DNA of 64,000 bases from Annona cherimola (Eukaryota > Streptophyta > Magnoliopsida > Magnoliales > Annonaceae), in assembly GCA_030490835.1 (NCBI GenBank), contig CM059972.1:94721137-94785136 (forward strand), written 5' to 3'. The notes under the pieces are model-generated. The model was given only the letters and a program-made list of their open reading frames with translations, was not told the DNA's origin and ran no database searches. Below, piece after piece: positions 12,021 to 22,989 of the stretch (its first letter is position 1; each line of letters opens with the position of its first letter). A program made the position numbers and the translations under genes.

Positions 12021-12800
12021 GAAAAGTTTGAAACTCAAACAATTGCACTAAAAATTTATAGACTATAGTATTATTTGCTCTACAAATATTTTTGAAAAAA
12101 TGATTAGTAACCATAATAGTTTTGATTGGATGATGTATCTATTCAGCAGAATAGGTTAGATTTTTCAATGCATTTCATATGTATTTCACAAAACTTACAA
12201 ATATACTCGCAATTTTTTAAGAAATATACTCAGAACCTGAAATGACAACGATGCCTTTATTTCTCTTTTTTTCCCCTCGGGGCAAGGCCTTCTAACGTAT
12301 TGGACCGCTTACTTTCAAGCAATTCTAAATTTACCCCAAAAAAATAGCAATATACAATCCAATGTTTGCAAAAATTCCCCTTTTAACGAAATTGCCAACC
12401 CCAGATCAAGCCCAGCTATATGCTCGCAACATCGGGGAAACTTTGCATGTATCAGGTGCTTTGCACGTGTCAGGTATGTACGCAAATTGCAAATTATTTT
12501 TTGCAGAAAAAGATTCGGTTGCCTTAAAATCTGTGTCATGCACTCAATACCAATTATTGGTAAACACACTGATTTTACAATTAAATCATCGTATTTTTTC
12601 AATTTTATATTTATATTCCAAACATTTTTCCTTTCAAATATCTTATTTATTTCGACTTTTCTTTTATTTTTCATATTAATCACACAATTTTCAAAATATT
12701 CTTTTTCCCGCCACTCTCTCATCCTACGCTTACTTCTCAACCCACATTCCTAAACGTGCCCATAATTTCTAATTAATTATCAGGCACCTCAGTGAAATTA
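12021..12800. other. AT-rich intergenic DNA, no gene seen
   Basis: ORFs of 88-141 codons on opposite strands at 12315-12753 overlap each other, are low-complexity (Lys/Asn or Phe/Ile rich) and lack motifs, so they are treated as chance. Confidence 0.4.
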
Positions 12801-12802
12801 AC

Positions 12803-12925
12803 GATCAGCTACATAGAAGTATTTCCCTTAAATAATAACCCATTTATTCAACTTGATTTTAGATCAGCTCCACGAAATTATTTCCCTTAAATAATAACCC
12901 ATTTATTCATTTGATTTTGGTCTTA
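12803..12925. repeat. Two-copy 59-bp tandem duplication
   Basis: A unit containing GATCAGCT, then ATTTCCCTTAAATAATAACC and CATTTATTCA is repeated with period 59 (12803 and 12862). The second half of each unit is nearly identical, so the duplication is fairly recent. Confidence 0.75.
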
Positions 12926-13369
12926 GAACCTAACATTATGCTACAAACTACCCCTATATGCATGCATTTCCGTGCATCTAAATGTACCATGTTCTTGAAA
13001 TATTGGAATCATGGGTTGTCCACAGGATGACAGGAGACAAGGCGGCATGCCACCCGTGCGTTTTAATTATATGATCTAATAACAGAACTAAAAGACAAAC
13101 TCTAGATGATCTCTCCTCCTTAATTTCAAAGATTACGGCCGACTTTAATCAATACAAATAACAAAACCAAATCCACCAAATTAATTAATGGCCCACACAT
13201 TAAACATACAGGCAGACCCATTTCCTATGTAGCCTAGACATGAAGCCAAGATTCCTCATGTCTCCAGCACAAGGGGTTTTGCATATGGGTGTCACAAGTT
13301 TGAAAATTTTTCGCCCACTTGTCCCTTAAAGTCTCATGTGTAGCAGACGGTTTTTGAGTTTTAATAATT

Positions 13370-14040
13370 TGCAATTGTGGCCCATTTAGTTAAGCAAAAC
13401 CCTAACACTATTAATTTATAGAAGGGATTATATGGAACTTTTTTATATAATCTGATTTCATAAAAGTGAGATCATAATATGAAAATGGTTCAAATAGACT
13501 CGGCATATATTTAGGTAAATTCATTTTTGTGAAACTTTATCTATTTTGGCCTATCTTAATAATCGATAAAAATTCACTTTATTTATTATATTTAGCAGCA
13601 TTTGTTAAGCTAGCAAACCCTATCATTTTTCTGGCATCATTATGTACATGTATCATTTATAAAATTAATGTGATAAAATGTCTTGATGGTAAAAATCATT
13701 TTTAAAATTTTGTTTTAATTATCGAAACTATCTAATATATCATTCGTATGGAATCAATGATTTCATAAAATAAAAAATTGTTACATTTTAATGCATGTGC
13801 TAATGTATCTAAGAATTTTTTACAATTTACACACAAAAATGTATTTTTATGTCTCATAAAAAAAGATATATTCTATATATTTTTAAGCAAATGAGACCAT
13901 GTACATTATAAATTTGGATAAAATTTAATCTCCTAGTTAAATAAATAATGCTATGTATAATGAATAATATAGATTTTCCATTATTCATCATTAAATACTA
14001 AATGGATGGGGTTTCACATAACCAAAGTAGGACAAGGGGG
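13370..14040. repeat. Dispersed AT-rich repeat, copy 1
   Basis: Blocks such as 'catttgttaagctag', 'atgtacatgtatcattta', 'taatgcatgtgctaatgta' and 'aaatggatggggtttcac' reappear in the same order at 20560-21260. This indicates two copies of one non-coding repeat family. No terminal repeat or TSD could be defined. Confidence 0.45.
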
Positions 14041-14461
14041 ATATTTGAGAATAAGGATGTGTGGGATGGTACAAAAAAACATTGAGAACACTTTTTTCAA
14101 TAAATAATTTAACAACTTAACAATTCTTGTTTTCAAATTTACTTCTATATTTCAATCTTTTTTTACTTTATTCTTATATCTCAATCGTTTTTTCTTTCAA
14201 CTACTCTATGTATTCTACCTTCACCCCTAGAATTTCATATTAATTGAGCAATTCTCAAAATATTTTCTTTCTCACTCCCGCCCCATCCCAAAATTTCACT
14301 AACTTTTACATTCTCCCTAGATATGATTATTTAAATAATATTTTGGCCATTTCAAATTATCACGAAGGACAATAACTGCAATTCGGAAATTCAAAACCAT
14401 CCGGTGCAAATATGAAACTTAAAAGGTCATACAATGAAAATTTCTCAAAACTCTTGCCACT

Positions 14462-14470
14462 TATATATAA
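14462..14470 (+). promoter_or_regulatory. Probable TATA box of the BPS1-like gene
   Basis: TATATATAA lies 49-57 bases before the ATG at 14519, a normal spacing for a plant gene with a short 5' leader. The first ATG downstream of the expected start is that of the 299-aa ORF. Confidence 0.55.
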
Positions 14471-14518
14471 ACAAATCCCACCCCTCAAAAGCTTCTTACG
14501 AAGATCAAACCAACTAAA

Positions 14519-15418
14519 ATGGCGAAAAATCCTTTCCACGTTCGCTCCACCAGCATGCCTTCCAGTCCACATCCTCTCGCACTCAAAGTCGAGGAGCAGC
14601 TGCAAACGCTGAGAGCTTGGGAAGCCGGCCATCCTTATCAAACATCAGAGACGCTGTGCCGAGCCTTGAACGCTCTCAGCGATTTGTGCCACCTCGTCAA
14701 TGCTCTCTTGCAACTCCCACTCATGCAGCAATTCCTCTTCCATCACCGCCGCCACAAGTGGGCGGACGAGGCATTAGATGGCAGCCTCAGAATGCTGGAT
14801 ATCTGCCTCTTAATCCGCGAGCTCCTCACGGAGATGAAGGAAAACGCCCAAGACCTGCAGTCGGCTCTTCGCCGAAGAGAACGCCATGGGCTTCGAAACA
14901 AGCTCCGCTCCTACTTCTCTTCAAAGAAGAAGATGAAGAAGGCGATTGAAAAGAGTCTTAGAGAATCCATAAAGACAGAAAAGCACCAAAACCAACCTTG
15001 CAGCGTCTCTAATGTGTTTGTTCATGTCCTAAGAGAAGTGAGGTTGGTCGCCATCTCCGTTTTGGGGTCCATCCTTTCCTTCGTTTCTTCAGCTCCTTCA
15101 AGGGATAAGAAGACCAGGTTGATTTCTGGCAGGTGTTCGTTCGGGAGATGGATGATGGGCAAGCAACGAGTGGCTTGCCAAGGGCGAGAAGTGAAGATGA
15201 TGAGCGAAGGGGAGAGAGTCGAGGCCGCGATCTTTGCTCTTTTGATGTGCGGTGAGAAGATGATCTTCGGAGATGAGAACTTGGGGTGTGTGCAGAACGC
15301 ACAGATGCAATTGGAGGGATGGGAACGCAGCATCGAGAGCGTGAAGGAAAGATTGGATTCCGTTTTTCCTTGCTTGATTAAAATGAGAGTTTCGCTTCTC
15401 AACAGCTTTAACCACTAG
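14519..15418 (+). CDS. DUF241 / BPS1-like protein, single exon
   Basis: This is an uninterrupted 299-aa ORF. The N-terminus has the family's Ser/Pro stretch (FHVRSTSMPSSPHPLALKVE) followed by helical heptads, then the conserved core around residues 55-125 (QQFLFHH, LDGSLRMLDIC, LQSALRRR), typical of plant DUF241 proteins. Length matches the usual ~280-300 aa and the family is commonly intronless. Relatives of Arabidopsis BPS1 have been linked to root-shoot signalling, but most members lack a known biochemical activity. The region from about residue 165 is helical with a C-terminal segment (ERSIESVKERLDSVFPCLIK) typical of the family end. No defect is visible. Function is inferred from family only. 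Confidence 0.88.
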   Translation: MAKNPFHVRSTSMPSSPHPLALKVEEQLQTLRAWEAGHPYQTSETLCRALNALSDLCHLVNALLQLPLMQQFLFHHRRHKWADEALDGSLRMLDICLLIRELLTEMKENAQDLQSALRRRERHGLRNKLRSYFSSKKKMKKAIEKSLRESIKTEKHQNQPCSVSNVFVHVLREVRLVAISVLGSILSFVSSAPSRDKKTRLISGRCSFGRWMMGKQRVACQGREVKMMSEGERVEAAIFALLMCGEKMIFGDENLGCVQNAQMQLEGWERSIESVKERLDSVFPCLIKMRVSLLNSFNH

Positions 15419-16660
15419 TCTGCCTGCCATAGGAAACCATATTAATTTCTAGGGATAAATTTCCCAATTGCATCCATGGCTTTTTTTGGTGGAATGCCAA
15501 AGGGATATATGTTAACCTGTTTTCCTGAATGCATGCAGCATGTACAATCTTTCTCAAAACAGATACAATTGGATTTTTTTTTATTATTATTTTTTTTTGT
15601 TCCTTACATATATCTGTGTACTTTTTCTTTTTCTGTGTTCCTTTTCGTCATGCACTCGTATACCTTCCCTTCTTATCTTGTAAGTTGAGAGTTTCTTTTT
15701 TTTTTTTTAAATAAAGTTCAGAAGTGGAAAGTTATTTCTAATATTAAAAATTAAGTGCGTAAATTGTAAATTTTGGAAAGCTTGGGATCATTTGCAAATA
15801 TTCAAAAATTACTACATAGATATTAAAAGATCTTATGAGAAATAAAGAAAACAATCACTTACTGATATCTGGAATGAAATAAGGATGGAATAAGGATGGG
15901 ATAGAATTTCTCGTTTTTCCCAAAAAAATAATAATCTATTTTTTCTATTTCCAATATACCTTTCGTCAATCTCAATGCACTTTTTTCATTCAACAGCTTC
16001 ATCGCGTCCAAGACCTAAAGACATGATGACTATTTACTAAAGAATTTTTTTAGCATAAAAAGGGATTTCCCAAGTATAACCACCCAGCAATAAGATTAAT
16101 TTTTGGCAATCAGTTGAGCAGAGAAAATATGTGAGTTGATTTTGCTTTTGGAAGTTGAGCCATGAGCAAAATGATTTCATCCCAATATATTATTCCAACA
16201 ACTTTTAAATTGTATGACTAAAAATTCTCTTTTTCCAACACGATTATATTATTGTCTAAAAGGTTAATTAGTTAGCTTGCTCAAGAATTAACTTGAAACG
16301 AAAACCGGCTAAAACTTGTCGCTAAATTAACCAATAGCAATTAATGATTCCTTGAAATTATCCTTTAACCTTGTAAATTAAATTCATTCGAAATATATAT
16401 AGGGAAATATTCAAAATCCATTCCAAATATATATATATATATATGGAAATATTTAAGTGCATTGGAACTGCACTGTAGATACAGTAAAAGCCACTGCAAA
16501 GGAACCCAATTGAACAAATTGTAGTTAAAATTATTTATTTTATTATATATATAATCAAACTTGTGGTGTAATTTTTAAAAGATTTACATATACAGTCACA
16601 TGATTATAAGTTTTATGATATATTCTGATTATTTTATAAAAAATCATATTTCCTAACTAA
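15419..16660. other. AT-rich intergenic DNA downstream of the BPS1-like gene
   Basis: Poly-T tracts at 15570-15600 and 15690-15710, and an AT microsatellite at 16426-16445, are the only structures seen. No coding sequence is supported. Confidence 0.5.
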
Positions 16661-16667
16661 ACATGAC

Positions 16668-16826
16668 GGCCTGTTTAGATTTCATCATCTTAATACAGCT
16701 GAAAGCATTTTTAATTTTGAAGTATTAAACGGAAGCATTCCAGAGGAATCATGAAGGCCAATGTTGATTTAGAACTGCTTTACCATTTAAATTAAAGAAA
16801 ATGTTTAATCCGTTCAAATAGATCCC
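16668..16826. mobile_element. Possible small MITE (~159 bp)
   Basis: Left end GGCCTGTTTAGAT and right end AAATAGATCC form an imperfect inverted pair of the 'GGNCTNTTTNGA' kind common in plant MITEs. The stretch differs in composition from its flanks. No convincing TSD was found. Confidence 0.35.
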
Positions 16827-17453
16827 ATCTACACTATTTTTATTGGTTCTATTTCATCCAGTTTCTTTCTTATTATTATTTAATTTATAATATCACTTAA
16901 AATCATTTTAATTAGAAATTGGTGTGCCCCTTATAAGATAAAGATCTTGACGATTTTACATTCACATTAAAACTACAACTATTTTATTAAATAACTTAAT
17001 TTTAAACTGGTTCTAAGTGAACTATGCCGTGAATCATAGATGATTTGAAATTATGAAAAAATAAATACCAAAATCCAAAAAAGATAAAATTTTTAATATA
17101 AACTAAATAAATGTGAGATAACATAAAAATAAAAGCAAATATTTTTCTGAAAAAATGCTCAATCTATTCAGGTCTCAATATATATTTATGTATTGAATCA
17201 TGACAACTAATTCAATGCACCTGAGTGCATTAAAACTTAAGTGTACTTAAGTGCAAAACTTATTTTTTTAAAAAAATTTATAAAAAAATTGTTAATCTAA
17301 ATATATTTAATTTATTATGGCTTATGAATTATTATGACAAACTATTTTAAATTCTCAATGTCCTGGCCTTCTGCCAACTTCTAATTGACAATGGCCATGG
17401 AATTAGGAACATCCAGATATTAACGTGCGTTCAAATCTAAATCTAGGGAACTA

Positions 17454-17807
17454 GTCGTATGTTGAGCTCTCAATGCTCGCGGGTGCATATGCTCATTTTT
17501 TTATTTTTTTGAAAATATTTTTACAAGATCTTTAATTTAGACATATTTAATATATGTATCAATTTTTACCATTTTTTGAGTGTTTTAGATATTTATTTTT
17601 TATTTTTGAAAATCAATAGCATTTTAAAAATTTTAAATTACCTAAAATGTCACTGATTTTCAAAAATTAAAAATAAATATTTAAAATACTCTAAAAATGG
17701 TAAAAAAAAAATTGCTACACATGTTAAATATACCTAGATTAACAATCTTGTAAAAAAATTTCAAAAAAAAAATTAAAAAATAGTTGTATACACCCAAAGC
17801 ATACGAC
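17454..17807. mobile_element. 354-bp foldback (hairpin) element
   Basis: The two halves are inverted copies around a centre near 17640. GTCGTATG at the left end pairs with CATACGAC at the right. 'acaagatctttaatttagac' pairs with 'ctagattaacaatcttgt', and 'ttttgagtgttttagatattt' with 'aaatatttaaaatactctaaaa'. Transcription through it would give a long hairpin RNA. No transposase and no clear TSD were found. It fits a foldback MITE or an old inverted duplication. Confidence 0.7.
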
Positions 17808-19113
17808 CAGGCTCCTCAAATCTATCCCAAGAACAATCAATGAGAACCTTTCAAATGCCTTAACCCGAGGACATTGATCTATGAGAAAGACTTTGGAAGA
17901 AACATATCTTCCACCGTCTACAAGAATTCAATGGATGCTTTAGGAAGTGCTAAAAAATATTTATATATCTAAAGATCTGAACCGTCTGTTTTGTATTTCT
18001 ATCTGTGCATAATATCGTGCATAAAGTTTACATTCTAAAAGAATTAAATTTTTTAAAGAAAAGTTTCTAAAAGTTGCTTGTTTAATGGGGTCGGTAGCGT
18101 AGCTACTAGCTAGAGATGGGGTTTGATGGGCTTGGGTCTTGATGGGCTGAGCGAGGCGGATTAATAATTGCTTTGGCTGAACGTGAGCCAAGGGATGCTT
18201 AGATTTAATAGCAGTTAATTTTAAAAACTCAAAATAATGAAAAGAAAAGAAAGGATATTTAATAAGACTTAATTACATTAATTTACAAAAATATAAAAAT
18301 TCCTGAAGTTAATTAAAATAACTCAAGATTAGTAAAAAGAAAAGAAAGAATATTTAATAAGACTAATTATATTAATTTAAAAGGCCCTCGCAATATCAGC
18401 CATTCATTAATGTTACCGGTTAATAGAGATCTTACGCCACCGCAAGGATATGATATCTTGCTGCTCATATCAGCTACTGTTGCTTGTTTCCCCTGTCGAG
18501 CTGCTTCGCTGGTCAAAGACTCAAAAGCCTCGAAGGTGCGATCCGTGAAACACCTCAAAAGTATTAGGATAGGTCCAAAATAAAACGAAATGAAATGACT
18601 TTGTCAGAACTAGGTTAGAGCTTTTCCCATTAGTTAATCCTCAATGAAAACAGTTTTAACCCATTTGATCGATTATTACTCGAGGTTTATTCGCACAAAT
18701 ATTATTAAATTAAGATGACTAATGAATGTGGCAGAAAATTTTGAAGGGAAGGAAATTCCTGTGTGCACGCTCAATCCTCCCGTCACATCAACGGCTTCCA
18801 CAAGTTTCAACTATGGCCCCACCATTTTTAACTTTTTTCTTCACTTCCTTGCAGTATCTTCCTACAAGGCTTGCATCCCAAGGCAGGCGTCTGGCAGTGA
18901 AGGGAAAGGCTCCACGAAGTCCGGTCCTCCCTCCCTCCCCAGGTCTAAGATCCAAAGCAAATTTCCATATGTGCTGCAAATTGCTGACAAGAATCGCACC
19001 TCTTCTGTTTTGTTGGCCTCTGCTCTGCCCCTTTCTAGTTTCCACCACCACGCTACAAATCAATAAGGGCCTTGTAAGTCGCACCACCAGCTACCATTGA
19101 AACCAAAGAACCA
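17808..19113. other. Intergenic DNA before the hAT element
   Basis: 17808-18720 is AT-rich with no gene seen. 18725-19080 is more GC-balanced and has overlapping ORFs of 99-124 codons in three frames and on both strands, with no recognisable domain. It may be a fragment of a transcribed region or a repeat, but nothing supports a product. Confidence 0.35.
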
Positions 19114-19304
19114 CCCTAGACTAGGGGTGCAACTTGGTCCGGGTAGGGGTGGAACCTACCCTTACCCTATTTTAAAAAACCTCTACCCTACCTTATTTGA
19201 GGCCGGGTCGGTTCGGAGACTACCCTACCCTATTTTTTAAAGGGCGGGTCGGTTCCGGTTCCGGTTCCAAATTAGTTCTTAAAAAATTATATTATCATGC
19301 AATA

Positions 19305-19448
19305 TGGAGCCATATATCAACTGGGAAGTCATCAGAGAGGACTGATGTTTTTGGGTATGGGATTATGCTTCTAGAACTTGTTACTGGGCAGCGTGCCATT
19401 GATTTCTCATGCCTGGAAGAAGAAGATGATGTATTATTGCTCGATCAT
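19305..19448 (+). pseudogene. Captured LRR receptor-kinase exon fragment inside the hAT element
   Basis: Translation shows [17 protein letters not shown] followed by [10 protein letters not shown] and [12 protein letters not shown]. This is the stretch of kinase subdomains VIII-X of LRR-II class receptor kinases (the SERK/NIK relatives; the acidic [10 protein letters not shown] run is closest to the At5g10290/At5g65240 type). The similarity stops exactly at CAT|GTAAGC, a splice donor, and intron-like sequence follows. So genomic DNA, not a cDNA, was captured. The catalytic loop and ATP site are absent, so no kinase can be made. Confidence 0.82.
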
Positions 19449-19937
19449 GTAAGCTTACTGAAGTGTTTAGATTCTCCTACATCTTTTTGAGTATATTATT
19501 TCTTGTGGTATGACTGGTTCTGTAGCAGCAAAGACATCTGTGAAAATTGAAATCCTATCCCTCTTCCCCAATGATAAAATAAGACATCGAGTCAAGGATA
19601 TAGATCATAGAACACAATATCCAATTCGCACTCAGCGACTGGGAATCAGGAAGGATTTAAATGAGAGAAATAACTGAAAATACAATTTCAAAAGATTCTC
19701 CCAAAGACGCGTTCATACTTGCCACCTTTTTTTTCTTTCAACCCAATTTCTTCTCGGAGGCTCTGCTGGCGTTGGCTTTCTTCGCCTAATCAGTAATCCC
19801 CGACTGGCTTAATTAGGTAGGCAGCTTTACTCAAATAATCCACCTTTTTGAATAATTCTTTATTTCTTTACGAGATAAGTACGGAAAACAAAAGCACGCC
19901 AGTTCGAAGCAATGTCAAACAGGGCATTAGTCTCGAA

Positions 19938-19995
19938 TGGAGGGGAGGGAGAGAGAGGGAGAGAGAGAGGGAGAGGGAGAGAGGGAGAGAGGGTT
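19938..19995. repeat. GA-rich microsatellite inside the hAT element
   Basis: An imperfect (GA)n/(GGGAGA)n run. Confidence 0.85.
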
Positions 19996-20400
19996 GTTAC
20001 CGGATCGCCACGACCTTCTGCCGCTCACCACAGATGCCGTGTTGCCGCCGTGCCGATCTATTCTTCTGCTGCCCACCGCTGCTGAGGAGAAAAAGAAGAT
20101 ATGCCGCCCGCCGCTGCCAAGGAGAAAGAATTCGGGATGTCGAATGGGGAAGAATCAGGGATCCAGTACCGATTTAGGGATTTAGGACTGTTTGGTATTT
20201 ATAATATATAATATTAAATCCGGGTCGGTTCCGGGTACCCAGAACCGGAACCTACCATTACCCGAAATTGACCGAGTAATTTACCCGAGAAACCGAACCG
20301 ACCCTACGGGTAGGTTCTATGGAACCGAACCTACCCGATTTTAGGGTACCCGCGGGTCGACCCGCGGGTACCCTACCCAAGTTGCACCCCTACCCTAGAC

Positions 20401-22042
20401 GCGTCGCCTCTCAGAATTTCCAAATCATGCACAGGAAATGCACATTCAAGAGTTTCTCCATACAAGCCCACTATCCAAGAGAGTCCCCCTCTTATGAAAC
20501 CCATTTGGGAGAAACCCTGTTTAGGATGGCCCACTTCTATCTTTGATGAGAAATTCACTCCGTACATTACATATTTAGCATAATTTGTTGAGCTAGAAAA
20601 ACCAATCATTTATTTTGCATTTTTGTATATAAGTCTCATATACAAAGTATGTAAACTTAGGATCTTTTTACCAAAGTATCGGGGAAAAGAAAAAGTAAAA
20701 ATGAGAAACATATTTCCTGATAAATTTCAATTATTTTAATTATTATATTTTTTTCATTTTTATCCTCATATTGTAATTATTTTTTATACAATTACCTTAT
20801 TTACTCTCGGTTTACCCCTTTCATATTACATCGATCTCATAATTTTTAAAAAAGTTTCATTTTTCCACTTCCCATTTATCTTCCTAGACAAACCTTACTG
20901 TGATAAGATATTTTGATATTAAACATTAATTTTAAATTTTCCTTTGAAATAATATATTGATTTTAATTTGTACTTTTAATATCTAAATCAATTAAAAATT
21001 ATTCTTGTGTGCATAAGTAATTTTATAAAATACTGTTACATTCTAATACATAATGCTGCTAAATACAAGAGATGTCACTAATTTCCCATCGGTCATTATA
21101 AATACCAAAAGGATGGAGTAATAAAATGTACGTAAAATAATAGTAATGAAATGTTAAAGTTATATTTTCAACATCTTAACGGCCTAAAATTGAAATCATC
21201 ACTATATATACAAAATGGATGAAGTTTCACCAACCGCGAAGTGAGACTATATAAAATTCGATTTAAATATTGATTTTATTTATTATTATTTAATTTAAAT
21301 TCTAGAAATCACTCCAAGAGGACTCACGCATGAGTCAATACTTCTGTAGATTTTATAGTACGTGTAAAATTTTAAAGGTTGCAGTTTAATCCTTAAATTT
21401 TATATTTGCGGTAGATGATTTGAAATTTTTAAATTTTGCTGTTTTGATTTCTCAAGCGACATGAAACCCTATCACTGTTTTTTTACTTAAAATGAAGAAA
21501 ATATCCTTTTAAAATTTTAATAAATATAATTTAAAAGTTAAAATAGTTCAACAAAACCATTAAAACGGCAACCGAATACAATGTGTGTTATCATCCACAT
21601 GGATTATGCCTTTATCTTTACGGTTCAGATACATATTTATTTTTTTAAAATACTCCCTTCTCCCTAAAGAGATTTTACTTTTTCCTCTTATATTCTCTTT
21701 CCAATATCTAATTTTTTATTTACATGAAGAAAAACTTGATTGCTTTGAGATAAATATTTTATATTGGGCATAATCAAAAAAAAAATATCTTGGATCAGGG
21801 GAATGGATTCATAATCGAAACATAACCAATCTAACTTTCTTATGAGAAGGATAATGACGTAGACCATATCGCAACAAACTTCCTGGACCAAGCCACGATA
21901 GTGTTTAAAAGCGCCAAATGAGTGGACAAACTTCAATTCAACTCTTATAGATTCTGTTTTATTAATTTTTTATTTTTACTATTTTTAGTAAAGTCTGAAT
22001 TTACTATATTTAGTCAATCACTCATTTTGCTATTTTTAGTTA
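20401..22042. other. Intergenic AT-rich DNA with copy 2 of a dispersed repeat
   Basis: 20560-21260 carries the same ordered blocks as 13370-14040 ('tttagcataatttgttgagctag', 'taatacataatgctgctaaata', 'caaaatggatgaagtttcac'). The remainder has no coding potential. Confidence 0.4.
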
Positions 22043-22051
22043 AACATGCGC

Positions 22052-22767
22052 GAATTGTGATCTTTTCCGACCGGTCGTTCGGTCGCCCTTCCTCCAACCC
22101 GCCTTTGCAGCCGTCCGATCGGGTGCGCCTAATTTCATCCGTTGGATCGGCAGGGGTGCAGGCCTGCGCGGAGTCAGGCGCATTCAATGCTGGGAAAAAT
22201 CGGGCCAACCCCTGTCAGTGAGAAAAATTGCCCAGGGGCACCCGCCTCTCTCTCTCTCTCTCTCGCTCGGTCTCTCTCCCTTGCCACTCTCTCTACTGGT
22301 CAGTTCCTCCCTCCCGCTCCCTCCCGCACCCCTCGATCTACCCCATTGCTGCCTGCTGGTCCCGCACCTCTCCCCCCTGCTCGGTCTCTCTCCCTTGCCA
22401 CCCGGTCTCTCTCTCTTGCCACCCGGTCTCTCTCTCTTGCCACTCTCTCTCCCCATGCTCGGTTCCTCTCTACTTCCTCATCTTCGACAGCGGCATTCTC
22501 CGCCCCAGCACCAGCAGCGGCACCCTCCACCTCGGCAGCGATCCCGATCTCTCCTGCTCTCGATCTCCGGCATTCTCCACCCCAGCACCAGCGGTGGCAC
22601 CCTCTACCCAGGCAGCGATCTCGATCTTCCCTATCTCCCCTGCTCCGACAGCAGCGTTCTCCGCCCCAGGTAATTAGATTACGTCTAAGGTATCTGCTCT
22701 CTCTGCTAATTTTTCTGCTTCCTAGTTCTGCTCTCCGCTTATTTTTCTGGCTTAGAATCTACTCCAA
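22052..22767 (+). repeat. Left terminal inverted repeat of the MULE
   Basis: Pairs with 27788-28522. It contains (CT)n tracts at 22242-22265, repeated 'ggtctctctcccttgccac' units and a possible splice donor (CAG|GTAATTAG near 22669). Several mismatches and short indels separate it from the right copy. Confidence 0.88.
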
Positions 22768-22797
22768 AAAATTTTCCCATCTCTGCTCATTTTTCCA

Positions 22798-22968
22798 GCT
22801 AAGGTATTTGGTCTTTTTGCTCCTTTTTCCGGCTTGATTATCTTAGTTCTGCTCTCGTATGTCTAGGCAATTACTTTACGTCTAAGGTATTTGCTCTCTC
22901 TGCTAATTTTTCCGACGTCCTAGTTCTGCTCTCCGCTTATTTTTTCGGCTTAGAATCTGCTCTTTTTG
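22798..22968 (+). repeat. Partial tandem copies of the inner TIR
   Basis: The block 'gtctaaggtat(c/t)tgctctctctgctaattttt', then 'cctagttctgctctccgctta', first at 22681-22750, returns at 22880-22955. A shorter version lies at 22798-22860. The inner edge of the TIR has been duplicated. Confidence 0.75.
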
Positions 22969-22989
22969 TTCTTTTAAGACTTTGATAAA

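Larger units (their letters stand above)
19122..20392. mobile_element. hAT-family non-autonomous element, 1271 bp
   Basis: Perfect 16-bp terminal inverted repeats (TAGGGGTGCAACTTGG at 19122, its complement ending at 20392) are flanked by the 8-bp TSD CCCTAGAC (19114-19121 and 20393-20400), diagnostic of hAT. The subterminal regions are packed with short GGGT/ACCC, GGTTCGG and GGTACCC repeats in both orientations (19138-19270 and 20215-20380), the layout expected for hAT transposase binding. There is no transposase gene. The interior holds a receptor-kinase exon fragment and a GA-rich microsatellite. Confidence 0.9.

Noticed and set aside
14617..15430. ORFs of 97-126 codons overlapping the BPS1-like gene on both strands
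   Set aside because: They are shadows of the 299-aa DUF241 frame and have no independent support.
18722..19100. Three overlapping ORFs of 99-124 codons left of the hAT element
   Set aside because: Open in both strands and several frames, with no domain recognised. Kept only as an unidentified stretch.
22142..22837. Long Ser/Leu/Pro-rich ORFs (up to 231 codons) in the left MULE TIR and mirror ORFs of up to 206 codons in the right TIR
   Set aside because: CT-repeat DNA is open in several frames at once. Three overlapping frames and the opposite strand are equally open, and there is no domain.
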